Assembly (NCBI RefSeq): GCF_000764555.1
Contig: NZ_CP009574.1
Coordinates: forward strand, 1,550,001 to 1,614,000
Direction of reading: 5' to 3'
Length of the DNA stretch: 64,000 nucleotides
From: Candidatus Francisella endociliophora
GTDB lineage: Bacteria; Pseudomonadota; Gammaproteobacteria; Francisellales; Francisellaceae
A program made the position numbers and the translations under genes. Position 1 is the first letter of the stretch, and each line of letters starts with the position of its first letter. The notes under the pieces were generated by a model. The model was not told the DNA's origin, did no database searches, and saw nothing but the letters and a program-made list of their open reading frames with translations. Shown one piece after another: positions 1 to 8,939 of this stretch.

Positions 1-1477
1 AGCGATTGTCTACATTTAGATAACCATTTTTTATATTTATATCCGTACAATAGGAATCTGTGGCTGTTACTTTAAGACCAAATTCTTTACCAATAATTTT
101 ATCTGTGGTAAAAGTAATATTCGCGTTATACTTTCTATCTTTGATGTTATTAATTATTACTTCATTCTGATTTATGAAATTAATAGTTTGATTTGTTAGT
201 AATTTATCTCTCAAAGAATGAACCTGAGTACTCTCCTGTCCTAGATGCCATTTATTATCAGTGTTTTTGTATACAAAAAGAAACCTTGGAATTGCTAATG
301 CTCCAGCCCAGTTTGAATTTTGCTTACCTGCTGATTCTATATTTAGCCAAGCCATTAAGATATTTCTCTTATCTGAATCTATTGGCATGACATTAGCAGC
401 ATAGTAGATAAAATCAGGGGATAAGTCTAGTAAAAGGTATTTTGGGCTGCCGTCATTATTCTTGAAATGTTCAAGTGGATCAAAATACATGCTGTTTTCT
501 GTTTTGACTATATTTCCTAGGACATAATATAGACTACGTCCATAATCATTTTCAGGGCATCCATCTTGAGAGAATATCAAAATATAAGGAGTTCCATTCA
601 TAGCACAAACATGATCTGATAATCTATACATGCATACGCATTCAAAATCACCACCACCACTTATATCATCTTTCACACTTACTTCGGCACTAAAAAAGAA
701 ATTGCTTCCAGTATTAACTCTCCGCCAGTTTTGAGTTATATCATCGCCATCATTTTTAAAACAAATCACAGCTCCTTTGGGATTATTGTTATTTCCCATA
801 ACTCCTGCAGATATTAGCATATAGTAGTTATTATCATTGGGTAAATTAAATATAAAAGGATCTCTAAAAGAGACTAGATTTAACTCTTTAGGTTGGTATA
901 CGACAACTTTGGGATTATCCTGGTTATTATCATCTGAGTATTTTGTCCAGTTTGTAAGATAAGGGTCAATAATCTTCCCATTTTCATCAAGTTTATTAGC
1001 ATCTAGAGCTCTTGCAATACAAACAGTCTCTTGTAGTTCCTCTCCATCTCCCCATACAGCGGAATAAAAAGCTGTGGGGTAGTAATTAGTTTCACCATTT
1101 TCTTTATATGGCATTATTTTTACACAACCTGTGAATATACCATTCTTATCCGCAGCTTTTTCATCATGTGATGGGATAATTGCTGTAGTTTTAAAGTTTT
1201 GATTATCATCTACAGGATAGAACCATTTATAATCCTCTTTATAATTAGGATGACTGACTACATGTGACCATGACATTTCTCCCCATTTTTTGCCCCAAGG
1301 ATTTGATTGCATAAAAACATGAAAGGAGGAATTGAAATAAAAAAGTCCACACGGATCATTTATCCAGCCCGAAGGTGCCCTTAAGTGATAGTCTGGGTAA
1401 GTTTCATCTTGTAGAGATTTTTTATGCTCTAAGTTTTGGTAGGCATCTGCAGCCTTTTTTGAACTATACTGATTCAT
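1..1477 (-). CDS. GH32 beta-fructosidase (invertase/levanase type), 3' end outside the window
   Basis: Glycoside hydrolase family 32 enzyme releasing fructose from sucrose, sucrose-6-phosphate or fructans. About 492 residues are readable without a stop before the gene leaves the window, so the C-terminal beta-sandwich is incomplete. The three acidic family motifs are visible: WINDPCG at residues 38-44 (D41 as nucleophile), RDP near residue 208 and an E-C pair near residue 279 (acid/base Glu). There is no signal peptide, so it is probably cytoplasmic. The ATG is the only start after an in-frame TAA, but no good Shine-Dalgarno sequence precedes it. The Asn usual after NDP is Cys here. The exact substrate cannot be told. 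It follows the fibre gene in the same direction after 180 AT-rich bases. Confidence 0.85.
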   Translation of the reverse strand, partial: MNQYSSKKAADAYQNLEHKKSLQDETYPDYHLRAPSGWINDPCGLFYFNSSFHVFMQSNPWGKKWGEMSWSHVVSHPNYKEDYKWFYPVDDNQNFKTTAIIPSHDEKAADKNGIFTGCVKIMPYKENGETNYYPTAFYSAVWGDGEELQETVCIARALDANKLDENGKIIDPYLTNWTKYSDDNNQDNPKVVVYQPKELNLVSFRDPFIFNLPNDNNYYMLISAGVMGNNNNPKGAVICFKNDGDDITQNWRRVNTGSNFFFSAEVSVKDDISGGGDFECVCMYRLSDHVCAMNGTPYILIFSQDGCPENDYGRSLYYVLGNIVKTENSMYFDPLEHFKNNDGSPKYLLLDLSPDFIYYAANVMPIDSDKRNILMAWLNIESAGKQNSNWAGALAIPRFLFVYKNTDNKWHLGQESTQVHSLRDKLLTNQTINFINQNEVIINNIKDRKYNANITFTTDKIIGKEFGLKVTATDSYCTDINIKNGYLNVDNR

Positions 1478-1657
1478 CTGAGGTTGATGTCGAAATATAT
1501 CTTATATATTGATATTACCATAAACTATCTAGATGCTTTGTATTTTATTAAAAAAATAGAGTATAGTTTTACTAGTTTTCAGATAAACTTTAAGATAGAG
1601 ATTTTTAATTGAAGGTTTTATAAAAAGATAAATATAAAAATTTAGGGACACATATTC

Positions 1658-3853
1658 CTAGAGCATAATAGCTGAAAAGTTGATTGCGACAATTGCATCA
1701 TCATCAGCAGAGTTTGTTCTATCTACTTCGATTACATTTTCTCCTTCTCTATAAACTCCAATACTTGGAGCTGAACCACTTTCTATAGTTGCTGTGTGTG
1801 TTGCTATAGACATGAGATCCTTTGCACCACTTACTCCAAATCTGAAAGGGTCGTCACTATCTGTATAAAAAGTAATATGATAGTATCTAATTCCATTTCT
1901 TTCGTAATAGTATGAATATGTGGTATTTAAAATTGTTTCTCCTTGGCTTGGATTTGTGCCACTGCTAATTACCCAATTAGTTCCAGAAATTTGAGTTATA
2001 TCTGAAATAGCGTCACTTCCTGTTTTAATAGTTATTTGACTTGTATCGTTAATTACGTTTGTAATTATTTGCTTACCTTCTGTAGAGTCCATCGTGTTTG
2101 TAATAGTAGCTTGAGCATCAGAGATATTTAATTTAGTATTTAATGCTTGATTAACAGTATCTTGATCAGCTTTAGTATTTACTGTAGTTGTCAATGAATT
2201 TAATGCTGTTTGGTCGGCTTTGGCGTTTACTGTAGTTTCTAAAGCATCTAAGTTAGCATTTGTAGCATAGTTATCAAGGTCACTAATATTAGCTTTAGTA
2301 TCAAGTTGAGTTTTAATAACCCCACCATCTAGTAGGGCATTATCAACAACAATGCTTGAGCCACTAGTTATAGCTTGATATATAGGACCATTTTGTTCTG
2401 TAATTTGATTAGTAATATTATCTGATATTACTCCTCCTTGAGCAGTTGCCTGTCCTAGGGCTTCAAAAATAGTACCCCCTGAAGCTACTTGTGTATCTAT
2501 TATGTTGTTAATAGCATTTGGAGCGTCAGAGATGTTTAATTTAGCATTTAATGCTTGATTAACAGTATCTTGATCAGCTTTAGTATTTACTGTAGTTGTC
2601 AATGAATTTAATGCTGTTTGGTCGGCTTTGGCGTTTACTGTAGTTTCTAAAGCATCTAAGTTAGCATTTGTAGCATAGTTATCAAGGTCACTAATATTAG
2701 CTTTAGTATCAAGTTGAGTTTTAATAACTCCACCATCTAATAGGGCATTATCAATTACAATGCTTGAGCCACTAGTTATAGCTTGATATATAGGACCATT
2801 TTGTTCTGTAATTTGATTAGTAATATTATCTGATATTACTCCTCCTTGAGCAGTTGCCTGTCCTAGGGCTTCAAAAATAGTACCCCCTGAAGCTACTTGT
2901 GTATCTATTATGTTGTTAATAGCATTTGGAGCGTCAGAGATGTTTAATTTAGCATTTAATGCTTGATTAACAGTATCTTGATCAGCTTTAGTATTTACTG
3001 TAGTTGTCAATGAATTTAATGCTGTTTGGTCGGCTTTGGCGTTTACTGTAGTTTCTAAAGCATCTAAGTTAGCATTTGTAGCGTAACTATCAAGATCACT
3101 AATATTAGCTTTAGTATCAAGTTGAGTTTTAATAACCCCACCATCTAGTAGGGCATTATCAACTACAATGCTTGAGCCACTAGTTATAGCTTGATATATA
3201 GGACCATTTTGTTCTGTAATTTGATTAGTAATATTATCTGATATTACTCCTCCTTGAGCAGTTGCCTGTCCTAGGGCTTCAAAAATAGTACCCCCTGAAG
3301 CTATTTGTGTATCTATTATGTTGTTAACTTCAGTAGCACTTACTTTATCTATAACAGCAGCTTCAGCCTGTTCTGCTTTTTCTTGGGCTGTAGTTGCTAC
3401 AGTTGTTGCTATCTGAGCTTTATTTTCTGCTATATTTGCAGAATTTTTTGCTTCGGATGCTTCTGTTTCAGCTGTAGTAATTCTTGAATCATAGCCATTA
3501 ATTTCTTCATTAATGTTTGAAACTTGTTTAATTACTCCTCCAGTTTGCGATCCTGGAATAGGGCCTTCTAATAATTTACTTAAATAATAAATGTTGTTAT
3601 TAATATCGTTGAAGTCTTTATTTGTTTGCTCCCAGTCTGGATCAAAAATATTTAGAATATCACTGGTATTCGCCCAATTATCACCTTTATTTTCAAAGGT
3701 CATTATTTTTTGTATTTGCTCAGGTGTTAAATTAAATAATCTTACTTGATTTTCTTTTATAAATGCATTTTCTGAACTTTCAGTATATCCATATGAAAAA
3801 CCGTTGATTAAAATTGTTGAGCTTAGTAAAAGCTGTAATAATTTTTTTTTCAT
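1658..3853 (-). CDS. Secreted repeat fibre protein, paralogue of the collar-domain fibre at 44.8 kb
   Basis: 731 residues. A Sec signal peptide (MKKKLLQLLLSSTILINGFS) is followed by a conserved N-terminal domain, an Ala/Glu/Lys-rich coiled-coil stretch (about 120-175), three near-identical 136-residue repeats with KADQTAL-type heptads typical of trimeric tail-fibre shafts, and a unique beta-rich C-terminus of about 110 residues (about 620-731). The signal peptide region, the NNNIYYLSKL motif and the coiled coil match the fibre encoded at 44838-47750, but the C-terminal tip is different and no collar domain is seen. A strong AAGGAG lies just before the ATG. The partner lipoprotein gene is 40 nt upstream. 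I infer a surface fibre or adhesin with a swappable tip; no function is proven. Confidence 0.8.
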   Translation of the reverse strand: MKKKLLQLLLSSTILINGFSYGYTESSENAFIKENQVRLFNLTPEQIQKIMTFENKGDNWANTSDILNIFDPDWEQTNKDFNDINNNIYYLSKLLEGPIPGSQTGGVIKQVSNINEEINGYDSRITTAETEASEAKNSANIAENKAQIATTVATTAQEKAEQAEAAVIDKVSATEVNNIIDTQIASGGTIFEALGQATAQGGVISDNITNQITEQNGPIYQAITSGSSIVVDNALLDGGVIKTQLDTKANISDLDSYATNANLDALETTVNAKADQTALNSLTTTVNTKADQDTVNQALNAKLNISDAPNAINNIIDTQVASGGTIFEALGQATAQGGVISDNITNQITEQNGPIYQAITSGSSIVIDNALLDGGVIKTQLDTKANISDLDNYATNANLDALETTVNAKADQTALNSLTTTVNTKADQDTVNQALNAKLNISDAPNAINNIIDTQVASGGTIFEALGQATAQGGVISDNITNQITEQNGPIYQAITSGSSIVVDNALLDGGVIKTQLDTKANISDLDNYATNANLDALETTVNAKADQTALNSLTTTVNTKADQDTVNQALNTKLNISDAQATITNTMDSTEGKQIITNVINDTSQITIKTGSDAISDITQISGTNWVISSGTNPSQGETILNTTYSYYYERNGIRYYHITFYTDSDDPFRFGVSGAKDLMSIATHTATIESGSAPSIGVYREGENVIEVDRTNSADDDAIVAINFSAIML
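2106..3329 (-). repeat. Three in-frame 408-bp tandem repeats in the fibre gene
   Basis: The same sequence recurs at a spacing of exactly 408 bases (for example the GTATCTTGATCAGC segment at 2157, 2565 and 2973). This gives three 136-codon units with only a few base differences. The near-identity at DNA level indicates recent duplication or gene conversion and predicts copy-number variation between strains. Confidence 0.9.
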
Positions 3854-3893
3854 TTTCTTATCTCCTTTTGTGAATTACATAAAGCAGTTAAAG

Positions 3894-4712
3894 TTATTCG
3901 ACTAATTCACCACAAACCACACCTGTGTTAACACCCGGAAGTCCTAGTACTTTTGCATTGTTAGCAGCTACAGTAAGAGCAGAAACAGCGCTCCATGAAT
4001 TACCATTAAAAAAAGATGTAACAGGAAGGTTAGATACTTGTATAGTTTTCCAATTATCAGCATTTTGAGAGTTACCGTTTTTTAAATCTATGGCTACTGG
4101 TTCAATATAGAAATTGTTTTCACATATAAAAGTTAATGTTTTATTTGTATTATTTCCAATTACTTGAGCTATATGTCCATTAAAAGGTACATTTGTAAAA
4201 GCAGCAGCAGCTTCTGTAGCTGAAATGGTAGATCCATCCGGCATGCTATACGTCACTTGAGTAGGAGCATCAAATATTTCTACAGGAGTCTGTTTATCAA
4301 CTGTTTGAATTGAGCCATCAGAAAGAGTAATTGTTCCTGATGCGCTTACAGTATATATTCCAGAATTAGGGAAATGATAGCCTGTGGGATTACTTGTATT
4401 ACTGCAAGAATCATTTTCACAGGCATCAAGACCAGTTTCTACTAAAGTTTGAGAGTCTGCTAGATTTCCATTAGGGACATTCCAATGTATATTTGTTGAT
4501 TTTCTTACAATTGGTTGTTTATCTAATATTTGTACATGCTCTTTGCCCAAAAGATCCGTAGTTAATCTAATATTAGCTTCAGCTAGCTCAAAATTGCAGA
4601 ATCTAGCAACATTGCATTTTTTTATTAAAATAACTTGTTTGCTATTTTCTACTTTTATACAGCTCTGTAAGAGTATTATTGCTAAAAAAATAAAGCTAAT
4701 AGAAATCTTCAT
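3894..4712 (-). CDS. Lipoprotein partner of the fibre protein
   Basis: 272 residues with a lipobox LLQSC (lipidated Cys18). It is clearly homologous over its whole length to the lipoprotein at 43968-44807. Shared landmarks are C-I-K after the lipobox, LGKEHxQ near residue 55, a Cys-rich DACENDSC-type loop, an Ig-like stretch (SGTITLSDGS), TYSMPDGSTISATEAA, LTFIC and a C-terminal VCG. I know no named family. It is the first gene of a pair with the fibre gene 40 nt downstream, and the same pairing occurs at the second locus, so the two products probably act together in the envelope, perhaps with the lipoprotein anchoring or exporting the fibre (inference). Confidence 0.8.
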   Translation of the reverse strand: MKISISFIFLAIILLQSCIKVENSKQVILIKKCNVARFCNFELAEANIRLTTDLLGKEHVQILDKQPIVRKSTNIHWNVPNGNLADSQTLVETGLDACENDSCSNTSNPTGYHFPNSGIYTVSASGTITLSDGSIQTVDKQTPVEIFDAPTQVTYSMPDGSTISATEAAAAFTNVPFNGHIAQVIGNNTNKTLTFICENNFYIEPVAIDLKNGNSQNADNWKTIQVSNLPVTSFFNGNSWSAVSALTVAANNAKVLGLPGVNTGVVCGELVE

Positions 4713-4964
4713 ATAAAAGCTAATATGTTATGACTTTTCAAAAAAGTAAATTATATTCATATAAGTTAAATTAGTCTGTTTCATAGGTGTAACATTGTGT
4801 ATCATTTTTGTTACATATAGTCTAAAACTATGTGCTTTAGGTTTTGATTCTAAGATTTAAAAGAAGTTGAGAAAAATTATTGCTTTTTGAATATGAGTAT
4901 TAAAGATTAAGGTATGGATATTTATTCTTGTTTTATAAATATCCTAATAATTTCTAAATTGAAG

Positions 4965-6995
4965 TTAAATACTGTCACAATCTCCATTATTAAATACTAC
5001 ATCTATCATGCTAGCAAATTGATAATTATTATTTGAGTCATGTGTAATTTCCCAAGTCATAGAGCCACCATATTGTATTTTCCCATTTAGGTTTTTATAA
5101 GATTCACACATCGCGTTGTAAGGTCTAGAGCTATCTTGACCATTAAATACTGTTGCAGCTCCAGCTGATGCTTTAGTTGCTGGTTGACCAATAACAATCT
5201 TTGTATTTTCAGGTGTTAACTTTTGTAAGGCATAGAAACTATTTTCTATAAAGCCAGCACTTAATTGATCATAGCAATTTGGCGAACCTTGAGTGCATAG
5301 GTTTCCTTGTTGATCTACGTAATTACCTCCAGTGTTGTATGCCTGGACAAACATATAGTCAAATAAACCTAATTCAAGTGATTCATTATAAACTTGCTGT
5401 GTAGATGTATTTACATAATCAAGCTTACCACCAACATTGTTAACTTGTGGTGCACTTGTGATTATAATATCTGATTTTTTAGCTTTTAACGCTTCAATAA
5501 ACTCTTTAACTGAGTCACCCGTAACACTACTAGGTACAACTTCTAAATCAAAATCAATACCATCAAAACCATACAAGTTTAAAAATGCTATTGTTTTATC
5601 AGCTAAAGCATCATAATCAGCATTCATGCCTGGGTCAAAAGTGTTGTGTTCACCACCAATTGAAACTAGTGCATACTTAAGACCATTTGCTTTTGCATAC
5701 TCGATATCTTCTTTAATTTCTTTAATTAATTTAGGGTCATCAGCTGAAATATTCCATTGACCATAAGCAGTAAATACATTACTAGTAAATTGAATTGGTT
5801 GGTCACTTTTTATCTCGACAAAAGAAGCTAGTACGATGTTGTAGCCCATATCTGCAGCTTTTGAGATAGTTGGAGGATTATCACCCCAACTAACAGGAAG
5901 ATAACCAGCTAGTACTAAAGAGTCTTGTTTAAATTCAACTTCGAGAGTATTAGCAACACCATCTTTTACTATAACTGCAGGTGCTGTATATTTCTCACCT
6001 TGATACTCATAGCTATCAAATGTTATAGTAAAGTCTCCACTAGATGGTATTTGTAAAATATTGTTACCAGAGTTTATAGTTACAGTTTCACTATAACCTG
6101 CATTATTTTTTATATGTGCTTGTAAGTTGCTAGTTGAAGTACCTGTTGCATAATTTACCGATAGATTTACATTAGTATAGCTAACCTCTTGCTTTTCAAA
6201 ACTGATTTTGACAGTTTGCTGTTGAGACTCTGAAACATTTATAGTATTGCTTGCGACACCATTTATCATGATAATCGCAGTGTACTGGGAATTATTAGAT
6301 GGATTTGTGATATTATCAACTTTTATTGAATGTTTACCTTCACTAAGTTTGATTTGGTTAGCACCAGCTGATAAAGTATGTTGTTGTCCATCAATATTAA
6401 CAATAACACTATCTACGCCTAGTTGAGCTAAATCAGCATTTAAGTTAAATTCAACAGTTTGTTTTTCTTTAGTTTCGCCGATATATTCCCATGGAGTATC
6501 CCATGTGTTTTGTACATCAGCACCAGGTACTTGTCCGGCATTAGCGTACCATTTGGCTTTGTAAAGTTTATCTTCGTGGCTAACTATTTCATTAGCTTTA
6601 TAATCTTTAGTCTTATCCCAAGTATTAACATCTTTTGGTTGATCGGGATCAACAGGATCAACAGGATCAACAGGATCAACAGGATCAACAGGATCAACAG
6701 GATCAACAGGATCAACAGGATCAACAGGATCAACAGGATCAACAGGATCAACAGGATCAACAGAGATTTCATCCCAAGCAAGTTTGCCATCTTCAGTACC
6801 AGGTTCGAAAGCAGTAAGTGAGCACCACCCACCTTCAGGGAAGTCTTTACACTTATAGTTGTGATCTTGCTTAGAAACTATTGTTCCTGGCTGATATGTA
6901 GATACATCAGATGAATTCCATTTTGTTACTTCTGCTGCATTGATAGAAGAAAGACCACCAAAAGCGATTAAAGTTGCTAGTATTGATTTTTTCAT
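4965..6995 (-). CDS. Secreted GH18 chitinase with two chitin-binding modules
   Basis: Endo- or exochitinase of glycoside hydrolase family 18. Counting from the chosen ATG, order: signal peptide (1 to about 20, ending INAA), a CBM5/12-like module (about 20-70; Trp/Tyr-rich), a Val-Asp-Pro linker, a second CBM5/12-like module (about 115-165), two beta-sandwich domains (about 170-365) and the GH18 barrel (about 368-676) with FDGIDFDLE, whose last Glu (about E485) is the catalytic acid. An upstream ATG at 7010 is in frame, but GGAG sits 9 nt before the ATG at 6995, and starting there puts MKKS directly at the signal peptide. A palindromic element lies about 104 nt upstream. Likely hydrolyses chitin outside the cell. 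Confidence 0.9.
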   Translation of the reverse strand: MKKSILATLIAFGGLSSINAAEVTKWNSSDVSTYQPGTIVSKQDHNYKCKDFPEGGWCSLTAFEPGTEDGKLAWDEISVDPVDPVDPVDPVDPVDPVDPVDPVDPVDPVDPVDPVDPDQPKDVNTWDKTKDYKANEIVSHEDKLYKAKWYANAGQVPGADVQNTWDTPWEYIGETKEKQTVEFNLNADLAQLGVDSVIVNIDGQQHTLSAGANQIKLSEGKHSIKVDNITNPSNNSQYTAIIMINGVASNTINVSESQQQTVKISFEKQEVSYTNVNLSVNYATGTSTSNLQAHIKNNAGYSETVTINSGNNILQIPSSGDFTITFDSYEYQGEKYTAPAVIVKDGVANTLEVEFKQDSLVLAGYLPVSWGDNPPTISKAADMGYNIVLASFVEIKSDQPIQFTSNVFTAYGQWNISADDPKLIKEIKEDIEYAKANGLKYALVSIGGEHNTFDPGMNADYDALADKTIAFLNLYGFDGIDFDLEVVPSSVTGDSVKEFIEALKAKKSDIIITSAPQVNNVGGKLDYVNTSTQQVYNESLELGLFDYMFVQAYNTGGNYVDQQGNLCTQGSPNCYDQLSAGFIENSFYALQKLTPENTKIVIGQPATKASAGAATVFNGQDSSRPYNAMCESYKNLNGKIQYGGSMTWEITHDSNNNYQFASMIDVVFNNGDCDSI
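6646..6762 (-). repeat. Thirteen tandem copies of a 9-bp unit (Val-Asp-Pro linker)
   Basis: Thirteen perfect copies of GGATCAACA (plus-strand reading) encode a Val-Asp-Pro tripeptide linker between the two binding modules of the GH18 chitinase. Because the unit is a multiple of three, copy-number change would alter linker length without breaking the frame. A shorter Asp-Pro-Val linker occurs in the GH19 chitinase at about 49.84-49.88 kb. Confidence 0.95.
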
Positions 6996-7398
6996 TTTAT
7001 TACACTCCATTTTTTAAAAACATTTAATTTAATTTGTAAACTTGGGAGTATTATAACTAATAAATTCACATTGTTAATTAATTAAAAATAACAGTGCTTG
7101 TTAAAAATTAACACATCTAGGTGTTGTAACTATTGGAAAATGGTATCTGGATATTTATAAGTGTTATAAATTATAAAAAATTAAAAGAAATTAGTTATAG
7201 GCTGAACATTGGAGATATCATGAATGGGCATGAAATATGTTAAATCATTAATATATTATCTAATATGGTTATAAGTAGTGATAAGTTTTCGATCTTTAAA
7301 AATATATAATTAATCAAGATTATTGCCTACAAGACTTTTTTGAATCATAAATTTATATTGATATGTTCAAAAGTACTAAATTTAAAGGGAGAATTTTG
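6996..7398. other. Intergenic region upstream of the GH18 chitinase
   Basis: AT-rich, no credible gene on either strand. It holds the palindromic element described separately and, just beside it, a short inverted repeat AACAC...GTGTT around 7110-7126. The remainder shows nothing I can interpret. Confidence 0.6.
7090..7113 (-). promoter_or_regulatory. Candidate operator shared by both chitinase genes
   Basis: The palindrome TGTTAA-AAA-TTAACA (7099-7113) is preceded on the plus strand by AACAGTG. Upstream of the GH19 chitinase the same arrangement occurs at 50401-50424, with AACAGTG followed by TATTAA-AAA-TTAATA. The two sites differ at one position in each arm and both changes keep the symmetry. 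This is seen directly; a role as a binding site of a common regulator is inferred. Confidence 0.45.
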
Positions 7399-7475
7399 TG
7401 GTAGCTATGACTGGACTTGAACCAGTGACCCCAGCATTATGAATGCTGTGCTCTAACCAACTGAGCTACATAGCC
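7399..7475 (-). tRNA. tRNA-Met (anticodon CAT), elongator type
   Basis: A 77-nt cloverleaf on the minus strand: acceptor GGCTATG/CATAGCT, D arm GCTC...GAGC, anticodon stem CAGCA/TGCTG with loop TTCATAA, T arm with GGTTCAAGTCC and an encoded CCA. It resembles the E. coli elongator tRNA-Met closely. A CAT anticodon could also be an isoleucine tRNA modified to lysidine, but the body fits Met better. Confidence 0.9.
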
Positions 7476-7652
7476 ACGAAAGATGTAGCATATTATATGT
7501 AATTTGTAATAATTGTCAATATTAATATGAAATATCTGTACTAAAAAATTATTAGTGATACTTTATTACTTGCTAAATGCAATACTTTTGTAGTACGATA
7601 TAAGCCAAGTGTACACAGGGAGATTCCCTATAAAATATGATAAAAAAATAAA

Positions 7653-8351
7653 ATGTCTGACGGTAGAAATAAATTAAACGATTTTTCATTACTACAATCT
7701 TTGCTGGGAGGGTCTTCTAAGATAGAGGAAAAAACTTCTAGAATGAAACAAGCTAGAGATAAAAATATCTCGAAGAGTAAAAATACTCCGAAAGCTCCTT
7801 CAAACAAATCTGATGATAGAGATACTTCATTTATTCGTATTCCACAGTACGGGCATAGAATAAATAATAAAATTGTAAATGAGTTACAAAATCCTCAAGC
7901 TGAAGATTCTCAAGAAATAGTTGTAACTGTAGATGTTGCAAAAGAGAGACAAAAAGAAGAAGCTAAATTATTTAAGTGGTTATGTAAGCGTTTTCCTAAA
8001 TGTTTTGATCCTATGAATAAAAAGCCTTTAAAAGTAGGTATTAGTGAAGAGATTGAAATTATTTATCAAAATGAGCATTTTTCACCAGTTGATAAAATGG
8101 TTCTTAGAAATGTATTGCGTCGTTATGTTGGTGATACTCGCTATCATAAGGCTGTTTTTGAGTTAAAACAAAGATTTAATTTACAAGGTCAACCAGTTGA
8201 AGATTATGCTCCAGAGCATATTGAATACTCTAAAAGACGTCTAGATGAGATTGCTGAGAAAGCTGAGTTTAGAGCAAAAGGCCTAACTATGAAGGATTAT
8301 TACGAGTATAAAAAACAACAGTCGGAAGAAGATATTCCTACAGAAGAATAA
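7653..8351 (+). CDS. proQ: ProQ/FinO-domain RNA chaperone
   Basis: 232 residues. Residues 1-100 are a charged, probably disordered tail rich in Lys/Ser. The ProQ/FinO fold follows (about 105-200), recognisable by WLCKRFPKCFDP, KPLKVGI and LRRYVGDTRYHKAV. This family binds structured sRNAs and mRNA 3' ends and affects their stability and pairing. A highly charged C-terminal tail follows. The ATG is the first in the frame with no strong Shine-Dalgarno. It stands alone between tRNA-Met and a small lipoprotein gene. The domain is clear; which RNAs it binds cannot be said. Confidence 0.85.
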   Translation: MSDGRNKLNDFSLLQSLLGGSSKIEEKTSRMKQARDKNISKSKNTPKAPSNKSDDRDTSFIRIPQYGHRINNKIVNELQNPQAEDSQEIVVTVDVAKERQKEEAKLFKWLCKRFPKCFDPMNKKPLKVGISEEIEIIYQNEHFSPVDKMVLRNVLRRYVGDTRYHKAVFELKQRFNLQGQPVEDYAPEHIEYSKRRLDEIAEKAEFRAKGLTMKDYYEYKKQQSEEDIPTEE

Positions 8352-8462
8352 TCTATAATTCTTTATTCAAATATTTTATTTAATCGTTACTATAAATTAT
8401 TGCCTATTATAATATTTAGGTTTATGATTTCATTATTCTAAGACTTCATAAAAGGTTAAATT

Positions 8463-8939
8463 ATGAGTTTTTTAAAAGCTTTTTCTAAGAATACAATTTT
8501 TATAACAGTAATAGCTATTACAATATCTAGCTGTGCAACTGGTCCTCAGAAGGCTCAAGAGCTTCCACTGCTTGAGCATAAGTATTCAACTAAAAAGACA
8601 TTAGCATATAGTCGTTTCGGTTTCGATTTTGCAAGTACTCCAAGCGGTATGTTTAATGTACTTGATAAAAAGCCAACTGAGTTTGATATAAATATTTATA
8701 TTGGTGATAATCAAGGATGTAAGTTTATTTATACGAAAGATCCTAAAGGTGATACTGAAGAAGTTACTAAGACTGAATCTATTAAGGGATATTTATCAGG
8801 AAGTAATGTGTTGTTAGAGTTAGACTGTCAAGGTAAAGATTCTAATATTGATTATAAAATAGTTTCTTATGCTAATGGCATCGAATATGACAAGATAGGT
8901 AACCTATCTTACTTAGTTGAGTCTGGTGAGTTAGAATAA
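8463..8939 (+). CDS. Small lipoprotein of unknown function
   Basis: 158 residues with a lipobox (TISSC, lipidated Cys24) and a hydrophobic signal segment. The mature part is mixed alpha/beta with two further Cys residues (near 86 and 122) that could form a disulfide. I recognise no family. It starts 14 nt after an AGACTTC run with no strong Shine-Dalgarno visible. It converges on trkH with no base between the two stop codons, so any terminator must overlap coding sequence. Confidence 0.7.
   Translation: MSFLKAFSKNTIFITVIAITISSCATGPQKAQELPLLEHKYSTKKTLAYSRFGFDFASTPSGMFNVLDKKPTEFDINIYIGDNQGCKFIYTKDPKGDTEEVTKTESIKGYLSGSNVLLELDCQGKDSNIDYKIVSYANGIEYDKIGNLSYLVESGELE

Noticed and set aside
193..390. 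Plus-strand open frame of 65 codons
   Set aside because: It lies antisense inside the GH32 gene, whose frame and catalytic motifs are continuous across it.
2106..3329. Possible CRISPR or phage repeat array
   Set aside because: The 408-bp repeats are wholly coding, in frame and without spacers. No CRISPR array was seen anywhere in the window.
6459..6832. Open frames on both strands made of INR, DQQ or LIL repeats
   Set aside because: They are other-frame readings of the 9-bp repeat in the GH18 chitinase; a repeat in multiples of three keeps every frame open.
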